Source of the DNA: Pseudomonas graminis
GTDB taxonomy: Bacteria; Pseudomonadota; Gammaproteobacteria; Pseudomonadales; Pseudomonadaceae
Direction of reading: 5' to 3'
Assembly (NCBI RefSeq): GCF_004364335.1
Contig: NZ_SOCR01000003.1
Location: 62,001 to 126,000, forward strand
DNA length: 64,000 nt
The stretch's first letter is position 1, and each line of letters starts with the position of its first letter. The notes under the pieces were generated by a model that was not told where the DNA came from, made no database searches, and saw only the letters and a program-made list of their open reading frames with translations. The position numbers and the translations under genes are program-made. This document shows, piece after piece, positions 51,871-60,527 of this stretch.

Positions 51871-52770
51871 ATGAACATCACGTTGTATTTGCTGACCGTT
51901 TTGATCTGGGGCACGACCTGGATTGCCTTGAAACTGCAACTGGGCGAAGTCGCCATCCCGGTGTCGATCGTCTACCGCTTCGGCCTCGCGGCGCTGATCA
52001 TCTTCGCCCTGTTGCTGGCGACCGGGAAACTGCAGAAGGTCAATCGTCGCGGGCAGCTCATCTGTCTGGCACAAGGGCTTTGCCTGTTCTGCGTCAATTT
52101 CATGTGTTTTTACACGGCCAGCCAGTGGATCCCGACCGGCCTGGTGGCGGTGGTGTTTTCCACCGCGACACTGTGGAACGCGCTCAATGCGCGGATCTTT
52201 TTCAAGCAGAAAATCGCGCGCAACGTGGTGATGGGCGGCACGCTGGGGCTGATCGGCCTGGCGTGTCTGTTCTGGCCGGAGTTGGCCGGGCACAGCGCCA
52301 GTCGCGAGACCTTGATCGGCCTGGCGCTGACCTTGCTCGGCACGTTGTGCTTTTCGGCGGGAAACATGCTTTCCAGTCTGCAACAGAAGGCCGGGCTGCG
52401 TCCGCTGACCACCAACGCTTACGGCATGTTGTATGGGGCAACCATGCTCTGTGTGTATTGCGTGCTGAGCGGTACGCCGTTCTCCTTTGAGTGGAACGCC
52501 CGGTACATCGGCTCGTTGCTGTACCTGGTGATCCCGGGCTCAGTGATTGGATTTACCGCGTACCTCACCCTTGTCGGCCGCATGGGCCCCGAGCGCGCGG
52601 CGTACTGCACGGTGCTGTTTCCGGTGGTGGCGTTGAATGTGTCGGCGTTTGCCGAAGGCTACCAATGGACCGCCCCGGCGCTGATGGGGCTGGTGTTGGT
52701 GATGGCCGGGAACGTGCTGGTGTTCAGCAAACCGAGGGTGGTTGTGGCGGTGGGTGCGAAACTGGCGTGA
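51871..52770 (+). CDS. EamA/DMT family transporter
   Basis: A 299-residue inner-membrane protein with ten transmembrane helices in two EamA repeats of about 140 residues. It opens LYLLTVLIWGTTWIALKLQLG, a standard DMT start, and each half ends in short polar loops. DMT exporters handle amino acids, nucleotides or drugs; the substrate is unknown. GGGGAG precedes ATG 51871. Divergent pairing with the AraC gene suggests inducible efflux. Confidence 0.88.
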   Translation: MNITLYLLTVLIWGTTWIALKLQLGEVAIPVSIVYRFGLAALIIFALLLATGKLQKVNRRGQLICLAQGLCLFCVNFMCFYTASQWIPTGLVAVVFSTATLWNALNARIFFKQKIARNVVMGGTLGLIGLACLFWPELAGHSASRETLIGLALTLLGTLCFSAGNMLSSLQQKAGLRPLTTNAYGMLYGATMLCVYCVLSGTPFSFEWNARYIGSLLYLVIPGSVIGFTAYLTLVGRMGPERAAYCTVLFPVVALNVSAFAEGYQWTAPALMGLVLVMAGNVLVFSKPRVVVAVGAKLA

Positions 52771-52783
52771 GAGGCTGGCTGGC

Positions 52784-53000
52784 GCGGAGCGCCGGGAGCG
52801 GCACTCCAACGGGGACCGTGGGAACGATCACGTCAGAAAACCTGTGGGAGCCGGCTTGCTGGCGAATGCGGCAGGCCAGACGCCTGAGGGGGGAATGGTC
52901 TGACGCGTTCGCCAGCAAGCCGGCTCCTACGGTTCGTCAATAGCCGGACGGAAGCGAAGCGCCGGGAGCGGCATTCCAACGGGGACCGTGGGAACGATCA
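52784..53000. repeat. REP doublet between two 47-bp direct repeats
   Basis: A REP doublet of the GCCGGCTTGCTGGCGAA type occupies 52844-52930 (left arm 52844-52866, right arm 52908-52930). It is bracketed by near-identical 47-bp direct repeats, 52784-52830 and 52954-53000, offset by exactly 170 bp and differing at two bases; both contain CCGTGGGAACGATCA. It lies between the EamA gene and a dehydrogenase gene, whose stops face each other. Confidence 0.85.
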
Positions 53001-53030
53001 TGGGGTATCTCGTCCGGTCAAAAGTGCGGC

Positions 53031-54005
53031 TCAGCCTTTCCACACCTGCGCATTCACCAGGTCCTGCGGTTTCTCGCCCAGCAGCGCGGCGCGCAGGTTG
53101 GCGCAGGCGCGGTCGGCCATGGCCTGGCGAGTTTCGTCAGTTGCCGAACCGATGTGGGGCAGCGTTACTGCATTGTGCAGGGCGAACAATGGCGATTCAG
53201 ACAGCGGCTCTTTTTCGTAGACATCCAGACCGGCGCCGCGAATCGTGCCGTCCTGCAGCGCTTTGATCAGCGCCGGTTCGTCGACGATCGGGCCGCGGGC
53301 GATGTTCACCAGAATTGCGCTCTTCTTCATCAGCGACAGCTCGCGGGTGCTGATCAAATGCGTGGTCTTTTCGCTGAGGGGCACCACCAGACAGACGAAG
53401 TCCGACTCGGCCAGCAATTGATCCAGCGTACGGAATTGCGCACCCAGTTCCTGTTCGAGTGCGGTCTTGCGGCTGTTGCCGCTGTACAGAATCGGCATGT
53501 TGAAACCCAGACGACCGCGTCGTGCGACCGCCGCGCCAATGTTGCCCATGCCCACGATGCCCAGCGTCTTGCCGTAGACGTCGGTGCCAAAATGCGGCGC
53601 CTCGATGCTGCGTTTCCAGTGGCCGGCTTTGGTGTAGGCATCCAGTTCGGCGACCCGGCGGGCGCTGCTCATGATCAGCGAGAAGCCCAGGTCGGCGGTG
53701 CTTTCCGTCAGCACGTCGGGGGTGTTGGTCAGCATGATGCCGCGTTCGGTGAGGTAGCCGACGTCGTAGTTGTCATAACCGACCGAAATGCTCGACACCA
53801 CTTCCAGCTGCTTCGCGCCCTCCAATTGCTCGCGCCCCAGCTTGCGACCGGCGCCGATCATGCCGTGGCTGTGGGGCAGGGCTTCGTTGAACTGCGCGTT
53901 CAGATCACCCTTTTTGGGGTCGGGGATGATCACGTTGAAGTCTTGCTGCAGGCGCTCGGCCATTTCCGGGGACACGCGGCTGAAGGCAAGGACGGTCTTT
54001 TTCAT
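53031..54005 (-). CDS. D-2-hydroxyacid dehydrogenase (glyoxylate/2-ketogluconate reductase type)
   Basis: A 324-residue NAD(P)H-dependent reductase. The nucleotide motif is GIVGMGNIGAAVARR near residues 149-163, and the catalytic residues lie in NIARGPIVDE, DVYEKEP and LPHIGSAT. It resembles GhrB/TkrA, which reduce glyoxylate, hydroxypyruvate or 2-ketogluconate. No kgu or ptx genes are beside it to favour the ketogluconate role. It stands alone between a REP region and the divergent-side LysR gene. Confidence 0.88.
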   Translation of the reverse strand: MKKTVLAFSRVSPEMAERLQQDFNVIIPDPKKGDLNAQFNEALPHSHGMIGAGRKLGREQLEGAKQLEVVSSISVGYDNYDVGYLTERGIMLTNTPDVLTESTADLGFSLIMSSARRVAELDAYTKAGHWKRSIEAPHFGTDVYGKTLGIVGMGNIGAAVARRGRLGFNMPILYSGNSRKTALEQELGAQFRTLDQLLAESDFVCLVVPLSEKTTHLISTRELSLMKKSAILVNIARGPIVDEPALIKALQDGTIRGAGLDVYEKEPLSESPLFALHNAVTLPHIGSATDETRQAMADRACANLRAALLGEKPQDLVNAQVWKG

Positions 54006-54104
54006 CGGAGAGCTTCTCTCGGCAGTTCAGAAGGGCATTGCGTAGCACGCTAACATTCTTGCCGAGGGATTGGCAGGGTCACCGCCGTAGCGCGTGGATG
54101 ATGA

Positions 54105-55052
54105 TTAAACCGTCTCCGGCAACACATGGGTCTGCAGGTCCGCTTCATGGGCGGCCATGATTTCCGGCAGCGAGCCGCGCAGGTACTCGACCCAGGTTTT
54201 GATCTTCGCATCCAGGTACTGCCGCGACGGGTAGATCGCGTACAGGTTCAGCTCGTGGGAACGGTACTGCGGCAATACCCGCACCAGCGAGCCATTGCGC
54301 AGGCCTTCGATGGCCGAGTAGATCGGCAGAATCCCGATGCCCATGCCGCTGCTGATCGCCGCTTGCATGGCGTCGGCCGAATTCACCAGAAACGGCGAGT
54401 TGCCAATGGTCACGGTTTCCTGGCCTTCGGGGCCGTCGAACGCCCACTTTTCCAGCGGGAACACCGGGCTGACCAGGCGCAGGCAGGCATGATTGAGCAA
54501 ATCAGCCGGCCGGTGCGCCATGCCGAACGCCTTGATGTAGGCGGGCGAGGCGCAGACGATGCTGTAGGTGATGCCCAGTCGCTGGGACACGAAGCCCGAG
54601 TCCGGCAGCTCGCTGGCGAGCACGATGGACACGTCGTAACCCTCTTCCAGCAAGTCCGGGACGCGGTTGGTCATGGTCAGGTCGAAGGACACGTCCGGGT
54701 GATTGCGCCGGTAGCGGGCAATCGCGTCGATGACGTAATGCTGGCCTACGCCGGTCATCGAATGGACTTTCAGCTGCCCGGCCGGGCGCGCATGGGCGTC
54801 GCTGGCTTCGGCTTCCGCTTCTTCCACATAGCCGAGAATCTGTTCGCAGCGCAGCAGGTAACGCTTGCCCGCTTCAGTCAGGGCGATGCGTCGCGTGGTG
54901 CGGTTGAGGAGTCGGGTTTGCAGGTGGGCTTCGAGGTTGGAGACGGCGCGCGAAACGTTTGCGGTGGTGGTGTCCAGTTGAGCAGCGGCAGCGGTGAAGC
55001 TGCCCGCTTGCGCCACGCAAGTGAAAGCGCGCATGTTTTGCAGAGTGTCCAT
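54105..55052 (-). CDS. LysR family transcriptional regulator
   Basis: A 315-residue regulator. The winged helix-turn-helix occupies about residues 1-60 (FTCVAQAGSFTAAAAQL...VSRAVSNLEAHLQTRLLNRTTR), then the effector-binding domain. The FERDEF-like PVFPLEKWAF segment and GMGIGILPIYSA are standard. It is divergent from the outer-membrane-factor gene across a 180-bp gap, the classic arrangement for LysR control of an efflux operon, as with AaeR and aaeXAB. The inducer is unknown. Confidence 0.9.
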   Translation of the reverse strand: MDTLQNMRAFTCVAQAGSFTAAAAQLDTTTANVSRAVSNLEAHLQTRLLNRTTRRIALTEAGKRYLLRCEQILGYVEEAEAEASDAHARPAGQLKVHSMTGVGQHYVIDAIARYRRNHPDVSFDLTMTNRVPDLLEEGYDVSIVLASELPDSGFVSQRLGITYSIVCASPAYIKAFGMAHRPADLLNHACLRLVSPVFPLEKWAFDGPEGQETVTIGNSPFLVNSADAMQAAISSGMGIGILPIYSAIEGLRNGSLVRVLPQYRSHELNLYAIYPSRQYLDAKIKTWVEYLRGSLPEIMAAHEADLQTHVLPETV

Positions 55053-55232
55053 TGGCCGTTCTCAGGTGAGATAGCAAATTGTGACATGAAGTAACTGATC
55101 CATGTCAGCCATACCAGAGGATTATCTCCTGTTCGGTAACAAAGATTCGCAGAAGTCCCGGCTTATCGCCGGACTAGACGCCCCCTAGAATCGCCGCATC
55201 ATCGATTCCCCCTCATTCAGGTAATTGCAGCA

Positions 55233-56744
55233 GTGCCGCGTCGTCTCGTCAGAGGGCTCAAGCCCCTCAGTGTGTGGGCTTTAACGTTACTCATCAGCGG
55301 CTGCATCGGAACTGGCGGAATTGCCCCACAAGGCACAGCGTTGTCACCCGACGCGCTGGCCACCGACGACGCCATCAAGGCGGCCGACAAAGACGCCCAC
55401 TGGCCGGCCGGTCAGTGGTGGCGCGCCTATGGCGACGCACAACTCAATCGCTGGATCGAACTGGCCGCGCTGGGCAGCCCCAGCCTGGCGATCGCTGCCG
55501 CGCGGGTGCGTCAGGCCAAGGCCATGGCGGGTATCGCAGAGTCGGCGGAATCCCTGCACATCTCCGGCGATAGCACCTTGAAACGGCACAACTGGCCGAC
55601 GGATCAGTACTACGGCCCGGGTGAGCTAGCGAACACCAGCACGTGGGACAACAACGCGTCGCTGGGCCTGAGTTATTCCCTTGATCTGTGGGGCCAGGAA
55701 AGCAATCACTCTGAACAGGCGCTGGACATGGCGCACATGAGCGCAGCCCAGGAACGTCAGGCGCAACTGGAATTGCAGGACAACATCGTCCGTGCGTACA
55801 TCCAGCTGTCGCTCAATTACGCCCAGCGTGACATTGCCGAAGCGACCCTCGCGCAACAGCAGCAGATCGTTGATCTGGCCCAGCGTCGTCTGAAAGGCGG
55901 CATCGGCACCCACTTCGAAGTCAGCCAGGCGGAAACCCCGCTGCCCGAAACCCATCGTCAGATTGACGCGCTGGACGAGGCGATTGCCCTGAGCCGCAAT
56001 CAGATTGCGGCGCTGGCGGGCAAAGGCCCGGGCGAAGGCGCACGTCTGCAGCGCCCGGCGCTGTCGCTGAACGCCGCATTGAAGTTGCCGTCGGCGCTGC
56101 CCGCCGAATTGCTCGGGCAGCGTCCGGATGTGGTCGCCAGTCGCTGGCGAGTGGCGGCGCAAGCCCGGGGCATCGATGTGGCCCATGCCGGGTTTTATCC
56201 AAACGTCGATCTGATGGGCAGCCTGGGTTACATGGCCACCGGCGGCGGCATGCTGGAATTCCTCGCCGGCAAGAAATTCAACTACAGCGTGGGCCCGGCG
56301 ATCACTTTGCCGATCTTCGACGGCGGGCGTTTGCGTTCGGAACTGGGCGTGGCGTCAGCAGGCTATGACGAAGCTGTCGCTCAGTACAACCAGACCCTGG
56401 TCATGGCGCTGAAGGGCATCTCCGATCAACTGATTCGTCGCGAGTCGATGAACAAGCAACAGCAGTTCGCCGATCAATCCGTGGCCGCCGCACATAAAAC
56501 CTACGACATCGCGATGGTTGCCTATAAACGCGGCCTGACCGATTACCTCAATGTGCTCAACGCGCAGACGCTGTTGTTTCATCAACAGCAGGTGCAACAA
56601 CACGTCCAGGCCGAACGCCTGACCGTGCACGCAGAGTTGGTGGTGGCGCTGGGCGGCGGGTTGATGGCGGGCAATGATTCGCCTGCGCCGGAAAGGACCG
56701 CTGTGCCGAAAACGCCGGTGTCGCTGGCGGTGTTTGATCGGTGA
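55233..56744 (+). CDS. Outer-membrane efflux factor (NodT/OprM family lipoprotein)
   Basis: A 503-residue outer-membrane channel. A lipobox LISGC places Cys24 as the acylation site. Two outer-membrane-efflux repeats span about residues 70-270 and 280-475, with the coiled-coil helices of TolC-like proteins; QWWRAYGDAQLNRWIELA is a NodT-type opening. It starts at GTG 55233 after a weak CAGGTAA. It is the first gene of an apparent tripartite efflux set with the FUSC pump and HlyD adaptor downstream, although REP copies separate it from them. Confidence 0.9.
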   Translation: MPRRLVRGLKPLSVWALTLLISGCIGTGGIAPQGTALSPDALATDDAIKAADKDAHWPAGQWWRAYGDAQLNRWIELAALGSPSLAIAAARVRQAKAMAGIAESAESLHISGDSTLKRHNWPTDQYYGPGELANTSTWDNNASLGLSYSLDLWGQESNHSEQALDMAHMSAAQERQAQLELQDNIVRAYIQLSLNYAQRDIAEATLAQQQQIVDLAQRRLKGGIGTHFEVSQAETPLPETHRQIDALDEAIALSRNQIAALAGKGPGEGARLQRPALSLNAALKLPSALPAELLGQRPDVVASRWRVAAQARGIDVAHAGFYPNVDLMGSLGYMATGGGMLEFLAGKKFNYSVGPAITLPIFDGGRLRSELGVASAGYDEAVAQYNQTLVMALKGISDQLIRRESMNKQQQFADQSVAAAHKTYDIAMVAYKRGLTDYLNVLNAQTLLFHQQQVQQHVQAERLTVHAELVVALGGGLMAGNDSPAPERTAVPKTPVSLAVFDR

Positions 56745-56777
56745 GCCAGATGATCATTTATCGCGCAGACGGGCCCC

Positions 56778-56935
56778 ATCGCGGGCAAGCGCGCTCCTAC
56801 AGTGGAATGTGTTTGCCCGATAACGCGCGATCGGACATCGACATGGGTGGGCCTGCCGAAACACGATCCTTTGCTTACGCCGACGGGACTGCCGAAACGC
56901 GGTCACCTGTAGGAGCGCGCTTGCCCGCGAAGGCG
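56778..56935. repeat. Pair of REP copies, GCGCGCTTGCCCGCGA type, outward-facing
   Basis: Left copy 56778-56800 (ending GCGCGCTCCTAC) and right copy 56909-56935 (starting GTAGGAGCGCGCTTG). Unlike the other doublets, the GTAGGAG ends face inward, so the pair has reversed geometry. It lies in the 222-bp gap between the outer-membrane-factor and FUSC genes and may attenuate or stabilise the operon message. A short imperfect 16-bp repeat, CTGCCGAAACRCGRTC, lies inside at 56853 and 56889. Confidence 0.8.
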
Positions 56936-56966
56936 TCGGGTCGGCCAGCACAGGTGTTGAACTGAA

Positions 56967-59165
56967 ATGACTCACGCCCTGCAATGGTTCAAATCCCTCG
57001 AATGGCGCCGCGGCCTCAATGACTGGGCGCGCAGCGATGGCGTGACGTGGATCTACATCGGCAAGGTACTGACCGCAGCATTCCTGACCTACTGGATCGC
57101 CATGCGCCTGGAGCTGCCGCAGCCGCGCACGGCCATGATTACCGTGTTCATCGTCATGCAGCCGCAGAGCGGTCAGGTGTTCGCCAAGAGTTTCTACCGC
57201 TTGCTCGGCACGCTCGCCGGCTCGGTGGTGATGGTCACCCTGATGGCACTGTTCGCGCAGAACAGCGAGCTGTTCCTCGGCAGTCTGGCGATCTGGGTGG
57301 GCTTCTGCTGCGCCGGTGCCGCGCGCTATCGCAACTTCCGCGCCTACGGATTTGTGTTGGCCGGCTACACCGCCGCGATGACCGGACTGCCCGCACTCGC
57401 GCACCCCGACACCTCGTTCATGGCCGCCATGTGGCGGGTGCTGGAGATCTCCCTCGGCATCGTCTGCTCGACATTGGTCAGCGCCGCGATCCTGCCGCAA
57501 AGCGCCGGCGCAGCGATGCGCAACACCCTGTACCAGCGCTTCGGCACCTTCGCCCAATTCGTCATCACCGGCCTGCGCGGCGAGAGCGATCCGGCGTCGT
57601 TCGAAGCCAGCAACGTGCGCTTCATCGCCGATGCCGTGGGGCTTGAAGGCCTGCGCGCTGTCACCGTGTTCGAAGACCCGCACATGCGCCGCCGCAACGG
57701 TCGATTGAATCGCCTGAACAGCGAGTTCATGACCATCACCACGCGCTTCAACGCCTTGCATCAGTTGCTTGAGCGCTTGCGGCGACGTGGCGTGACGCCG
57801 GCTGTTCAGGCCATCGAGCCCGGCCTGGCTGCGCTGACTCGGTTGCTGGAGCCCTTCGCCGGGCGGGCGCTGACCAACTCGGATGCCGCGCTGCTCGCCA
57901 ATCGGCTGAGCGTTTACAAGGCCGACCTGCCCGAGCACGTGCGCAGCCTGCGCGCCGAGTTCATCAATACGCAGCCCAGCGACGATGACCTGCTGGATTT
58001 CCATACCGCCTACGAATTGCTGTATCGCTTTGTCGACGACATGCACGACTACGCCCAGACCCATGCGTCCCTGGCCGATCACAACCATGCGCGGGAGAAG
58101 TGGGTCGAGCCGTTTGTGTCCACCACCAGTTGGCTGTCGTCGTTGGCATCGGGGGTGCGCGCGACGTTCATTCTCGGGGTTATGTCGGTGTACTGGGTGG
58201 CGACGGCCTGGCCGAGCGGTGCATCGATGACCCTGGTGTCCGCCGCCACCGTGGCGCTTTCCGCAACGACGGCGAACCCGAGGCGCATGTCGTTTCAGAT
58301 GGCCTGCGGGACCTTTCTGGGTGCAGTGCTGGGGTTTTTCATCACCTTTTTCGTGCTGCCGCGCATCGATGGTTTTCCCTTGCTGTGCATGGTGCTGGCG
58401 CCGGTGTTCGTGCTCGGCACGTTCCTGACCACACGGCCGCAGTGGGTCGGCTACGGACTGGGGCTGTTGATCTTTTTCAGCATCGGTTCGGCGCCGGACA
58501 ACCTCACGGTGTACAACCCCTATGCGTTCATCAATGACTACATCGCCATGGTCCTTGGCATGCTGCTGTGCGCGGCGGCGGGGGCGATCATTCTGCCGCC
58601 CAACAGTCGTTGGTTGTGGCAGCGGCTGGAAGGCAATCTGCGCCGGCAGGTGAGTTTCGCCATCAGCGCGCCATTGCGCGGGATTCGCTCCAGTTTCGAA
58701 AGCCGCACCCGTGACCTGATGCATCAGGCCTATGGCCTGGCCGCCGGCAAACCCGAGGTGCAACGCAACCTGCTGCGCTGGATGTTCGTGGTGCTGGAGA
58801 TCGGCCACGCAGTCATCGAGTTGCGCCGCGAGCAGGACATTCTGCCGGTGCACCCGAGTTACGCCGAATCGCAACCGTGGCGGCAGGCGATTCGCGCCAT
58901 GGGCCGCTCGCTGATTCGCCTGTTTATCCAGCCTGATCGCCACAACCTGGCGCGCAGCCTGTCGGCCGTCGATCACGCCATCGTCTGCGTGCAGAACACC
59001 GATGAGCCCTTTGCGCCGCACTTCGACACCTCGGCGCTGCGCCGGGTGAAAAGCTACCTGCACTTCATCCGCACCTGCCTGCTGGACCCGCAATCGCCGC
59101 TGGCAGGCGCCGTGCCGGAACAGGCGTCTGTGGCCTCGCCACAAGGACAACTCAATGCCTCGTGA
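56967..59165 (+). CDS. FUSC family efflux pump (AaeB-like)
   Basis: A 732-residue inner-membrane protein with the FUSC plan: about six N-terminal transmembrane helices (residues about 30-185), a cytosolic domain of about 200 residues, and a second set of helices (about 390-550), then a C-terminal helical tail. MRLELPQPRTAMITVFIVMQPQSGQ, quoted only as PQPRTAM, is the family signature. AaeB-type pumps export aromatic carboxylic acids or hydrophobic drugs. Its stop overlaps the DUF1656 start by 11 bp. Confidence 0.9.
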   Translation: MTHALQWFKSLEWRRGLNDWARSDGVTWIYIGKVLTAAFLTYWIAMRLELPQPRTAMITVFIVMQPQSGQVFAKSFYRLLGTLAGSVVMVTLMALFAQNSELFLGSLAIWVGFCCAGAARYRNFRAYGFVLAGYTAAMTGLPALAHPDTSFMAAMWRVLEISLGIVCSTLVSAAILPQSAGAAMRNTLYQRFGTFAQFVITGLRGESDPASFEASNVRFIADAVGLEGLRAVTVFEDPHMRRRNGRLNRLNSEFMTITTRFNALHQLLERLRRRGVTPAVQAIEPGLAALTRLLEPFAGRALTNSDAALLANRLSVYKADLPEHVRSLRAEFINTQPSDDDLLDFHTAYELLYRFVDDMHDYAQTHASLADHNHAREKWVEPFVSTTSWLSSLASGVRATFILGVMSVYWVATAWPSGASMTLVSAATVALSATTANPRRMSFQMACGTFLGAVLGFFITFFVLPRIDGFPLLCMVLAPVFVLGTFLTTRPQWVGYGLGLLIFFSIGSAPDNLTVYNPYAFINDYIAMVLGMLLCAAAGAIILPPNSRWLWQRLEGNLRRQVSFAISAPLRGIRSSFESRTRDLMHQAYGLAAGKPEVQRNLLRWMFVVLEIGHAVIELRREQDILPVHPSYAESQPWRQAIRAMGRSLIRLFIQPDRHNLARSLSAVDHAIVCVQNTDEPFAPHFDTSALRRVKSYLHFIRTCLLDPQSPLAGAVPEQASVASPQGQLNAS

Positions 59166-59355
59166 ACTCGCCTTCCACGGCGTTTACATGCCGACCGTGA
59201 CCGTCATGTTTCTGGTCGCCATGGTGCTTTCCTGGGCGCTGGACCGCTTCATGTCCGGGCTCGATCTGTACCGTTTTTTCTGGCATCCGGCGCTCCTGCG
59301 TCTGAGCCTGTTCAGCTGCATTTTCGGCGCCATGGCGCTTACTGTTTACCGTTGA
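59155..59355 (+). CDS. DUF1656 small membrane protein (AaeX-like)
   Basis: A 66-residue protein with two transmembrane helices, about residues 12-32 and 45-64. PRELAFHGVYMPTVTV and YRFFWHPALLRLSLF are DUF1656 signatures. AaeX-like proteins always accompany FUSC-HlyD pumps, yet their role is unknown. It overlaps the pump gene and precedes the adaptor by 15 bp, so the three are one operon. Confidence 0.9.
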   Translation: MPRELAFHGVYMPTVTVMFLVAMVLSWALDRFMSGLDLYRFFWHPALLRLSLFSCIFGAMALTVYR

Positions 59356-59370
59356 GGCACGTGGGTTGAG

Positions 59371-60243
59371 ATGAAAAAGCTCTTCAGTCTGATCGCGACT
59401 TTGTTGATTCTGGCCCTGGCCATCTGGATCGGCCGGCTGCTGTGGGTTCATTACATGGACACGCCGTGGACCCGCGACGGCCGGGTGCGCGCCGACGTGA
59501 TCAACGTCGCTGCCGATGTCAGCGGCGTGGTGATCGATGTGCCGGTGAAGGACAACCAGCCGGTGAAAAAAGGTGACCTGTTGATGCAGATCGACCCCGA
59601 GCATTATCAGCTGGCGGTGAAGCAGGCCGAGGCGATGGTGGCGTCGCGCAAAGCGACGTGGGAGATGCGCAAGGTCAACGCCAATCGGCGCAAGGACATG
59701 GACGCCCTGGTGATCTCCGCCGAGAGCCGCGAGGACGCCAGCAACGTTGCCACCTCTGCCCAGGCGGATTATCAGCTGGCGGTCGCGCAACTCGACGCTG
59801 CGCAATTGAACCTGCAACGCACCAAGGTGCTGGCGGCGGTGGACGGCTATGTCACCAACCTCAACGTGCATCGCGGCGACTACGCGCGCATCGGCGAAGC
59901 GAAGATGGCCGTGGTCGACAGAAATTCGTTCTGGGTGTACGGCTTCTTTGAAGAGACCAAGCTGCCCCACGTCAGAATCGGCGATCCGGCGGACATGCAG
60001 TTGATGAGCGGGGAAGTGATGAAGGGCCACGTCGAGAGCATCGCCCGCGCCATCTACGACCGCGATAACCCGGAGAGCCGCGAACTGATCGCCGACGTCA
60101 ACCCGACGTTCAACTGGGTACGTCTGGCCCAGCGCGTGCCGGTACGCATTCATCTGGATTACGTGCCGGAAGGGGTTGTATTGGCGGCGGGGATTACTTG
60201 TACGGTGATCGTGAATCCCGAAACGCAAGATTCAACGCGGTAG
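59371..60243 (+). CDS. HlyD family periplasmic adaptor (AaeA-like)
   Basis: A 290-residue membrane-fusion protein. Residues 1-25 form an N-terminal membrane anchor, the biotinyl-lipoyl-like domain surrounds DGRVRADVINVAADVSGVVIDVPV and VLAAVDGYVTNLNVHRGDYA, an alpha-hairpin spans about 80-150, and a beta-barrel domain follows. It bridges the FUSC pump and an outer-membrane factor, presumably the one encoded at 55233. It ends the operon just before a repeat region. Confidence 0.9.
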   Translation: MKKLFSLIATLLILALAIWIGRLLWVHYMDTPWTRDGRVRADVINVAADVSGVVIDVPVKDNQPVKKGDLLMQIDPEHYQLAVKQAEAMVASRKATWEMRKVNANRRKDMDALVISAESREDASNVATSAQADYQLAVAQLDAAQLNLQRTKVLAAVDGYVTNLNVHRGDYARIGEAKMAVVDRNSFWVYGFFEETKLPHVRIGDPADMQLMSGEVMKGHVESIARAIYDRDNPESRELIADVNPTFNWVRLAQRVPVRIHLDYVPEGVVLAAGITCTVIVNPETQDSTR

Positions 60244-60249
60244 CACGTT

Positions 60250-60510
60250 GAGCTGCGCTATACGCCAGATTTGTGTCTTGCCGGAGGATGTAGCAGCGTG
60301 GCGTGTCCGGCGATCTATTGCGCAGTAAGGTTGAATGGGTGAACGCGATACGTCGGCTCTACACAGAACCTGTAGGAGCGCGCTTGCCCGCGAAGAGGCC
60401 GGTGCGTCCGACGCATCTCTGTCGCCCATGCTGACGCCTTCGCGGGCAAGCGCGCTCCTACACTTTGAGCCGCGTTATACGCCAGATTTGTGTCTTGCCG
60501 GAAGATGCAG
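60250..60510. repeat. REP doublet between two 44-bp direct repeats
   Basis: A REP doublet of the GCGCGCTTGCCCGCGA type occupies 60371-60462 (arms 60371-60395 and 60438-60462). It is flanked by imperfect 44-bp direct repeats at 60250-60293 and 60467-60510, offset 217 bp, with four mismatches; both contain TATACGCCAGATTTGTGTC. The region separates the efflux operon from a convergent SDR gene. It is the second REP doublet in this window with flanking direct repeats. Confidence 0.85.
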
Positions 60511-60527
60511 GAGGCCTGCCGCAGTGG

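Noticed and set aside
56853..56904. Short 16-bp direct repeat CTGCCGAAACRCGRTC between REP copies
   Set aside because: Too short and imperfect, with two copies only, to claim a separate element.
56754..59150. A 798-codon open frame on the minus strand opposite the FUSC pump
   Set aside because: Its protein is dominated by Arg, His, Gln and Gly with no domain, whereas the plus strand encodes a clear FUSC protein. Long antisense frames are expected in GC-rich DNA.
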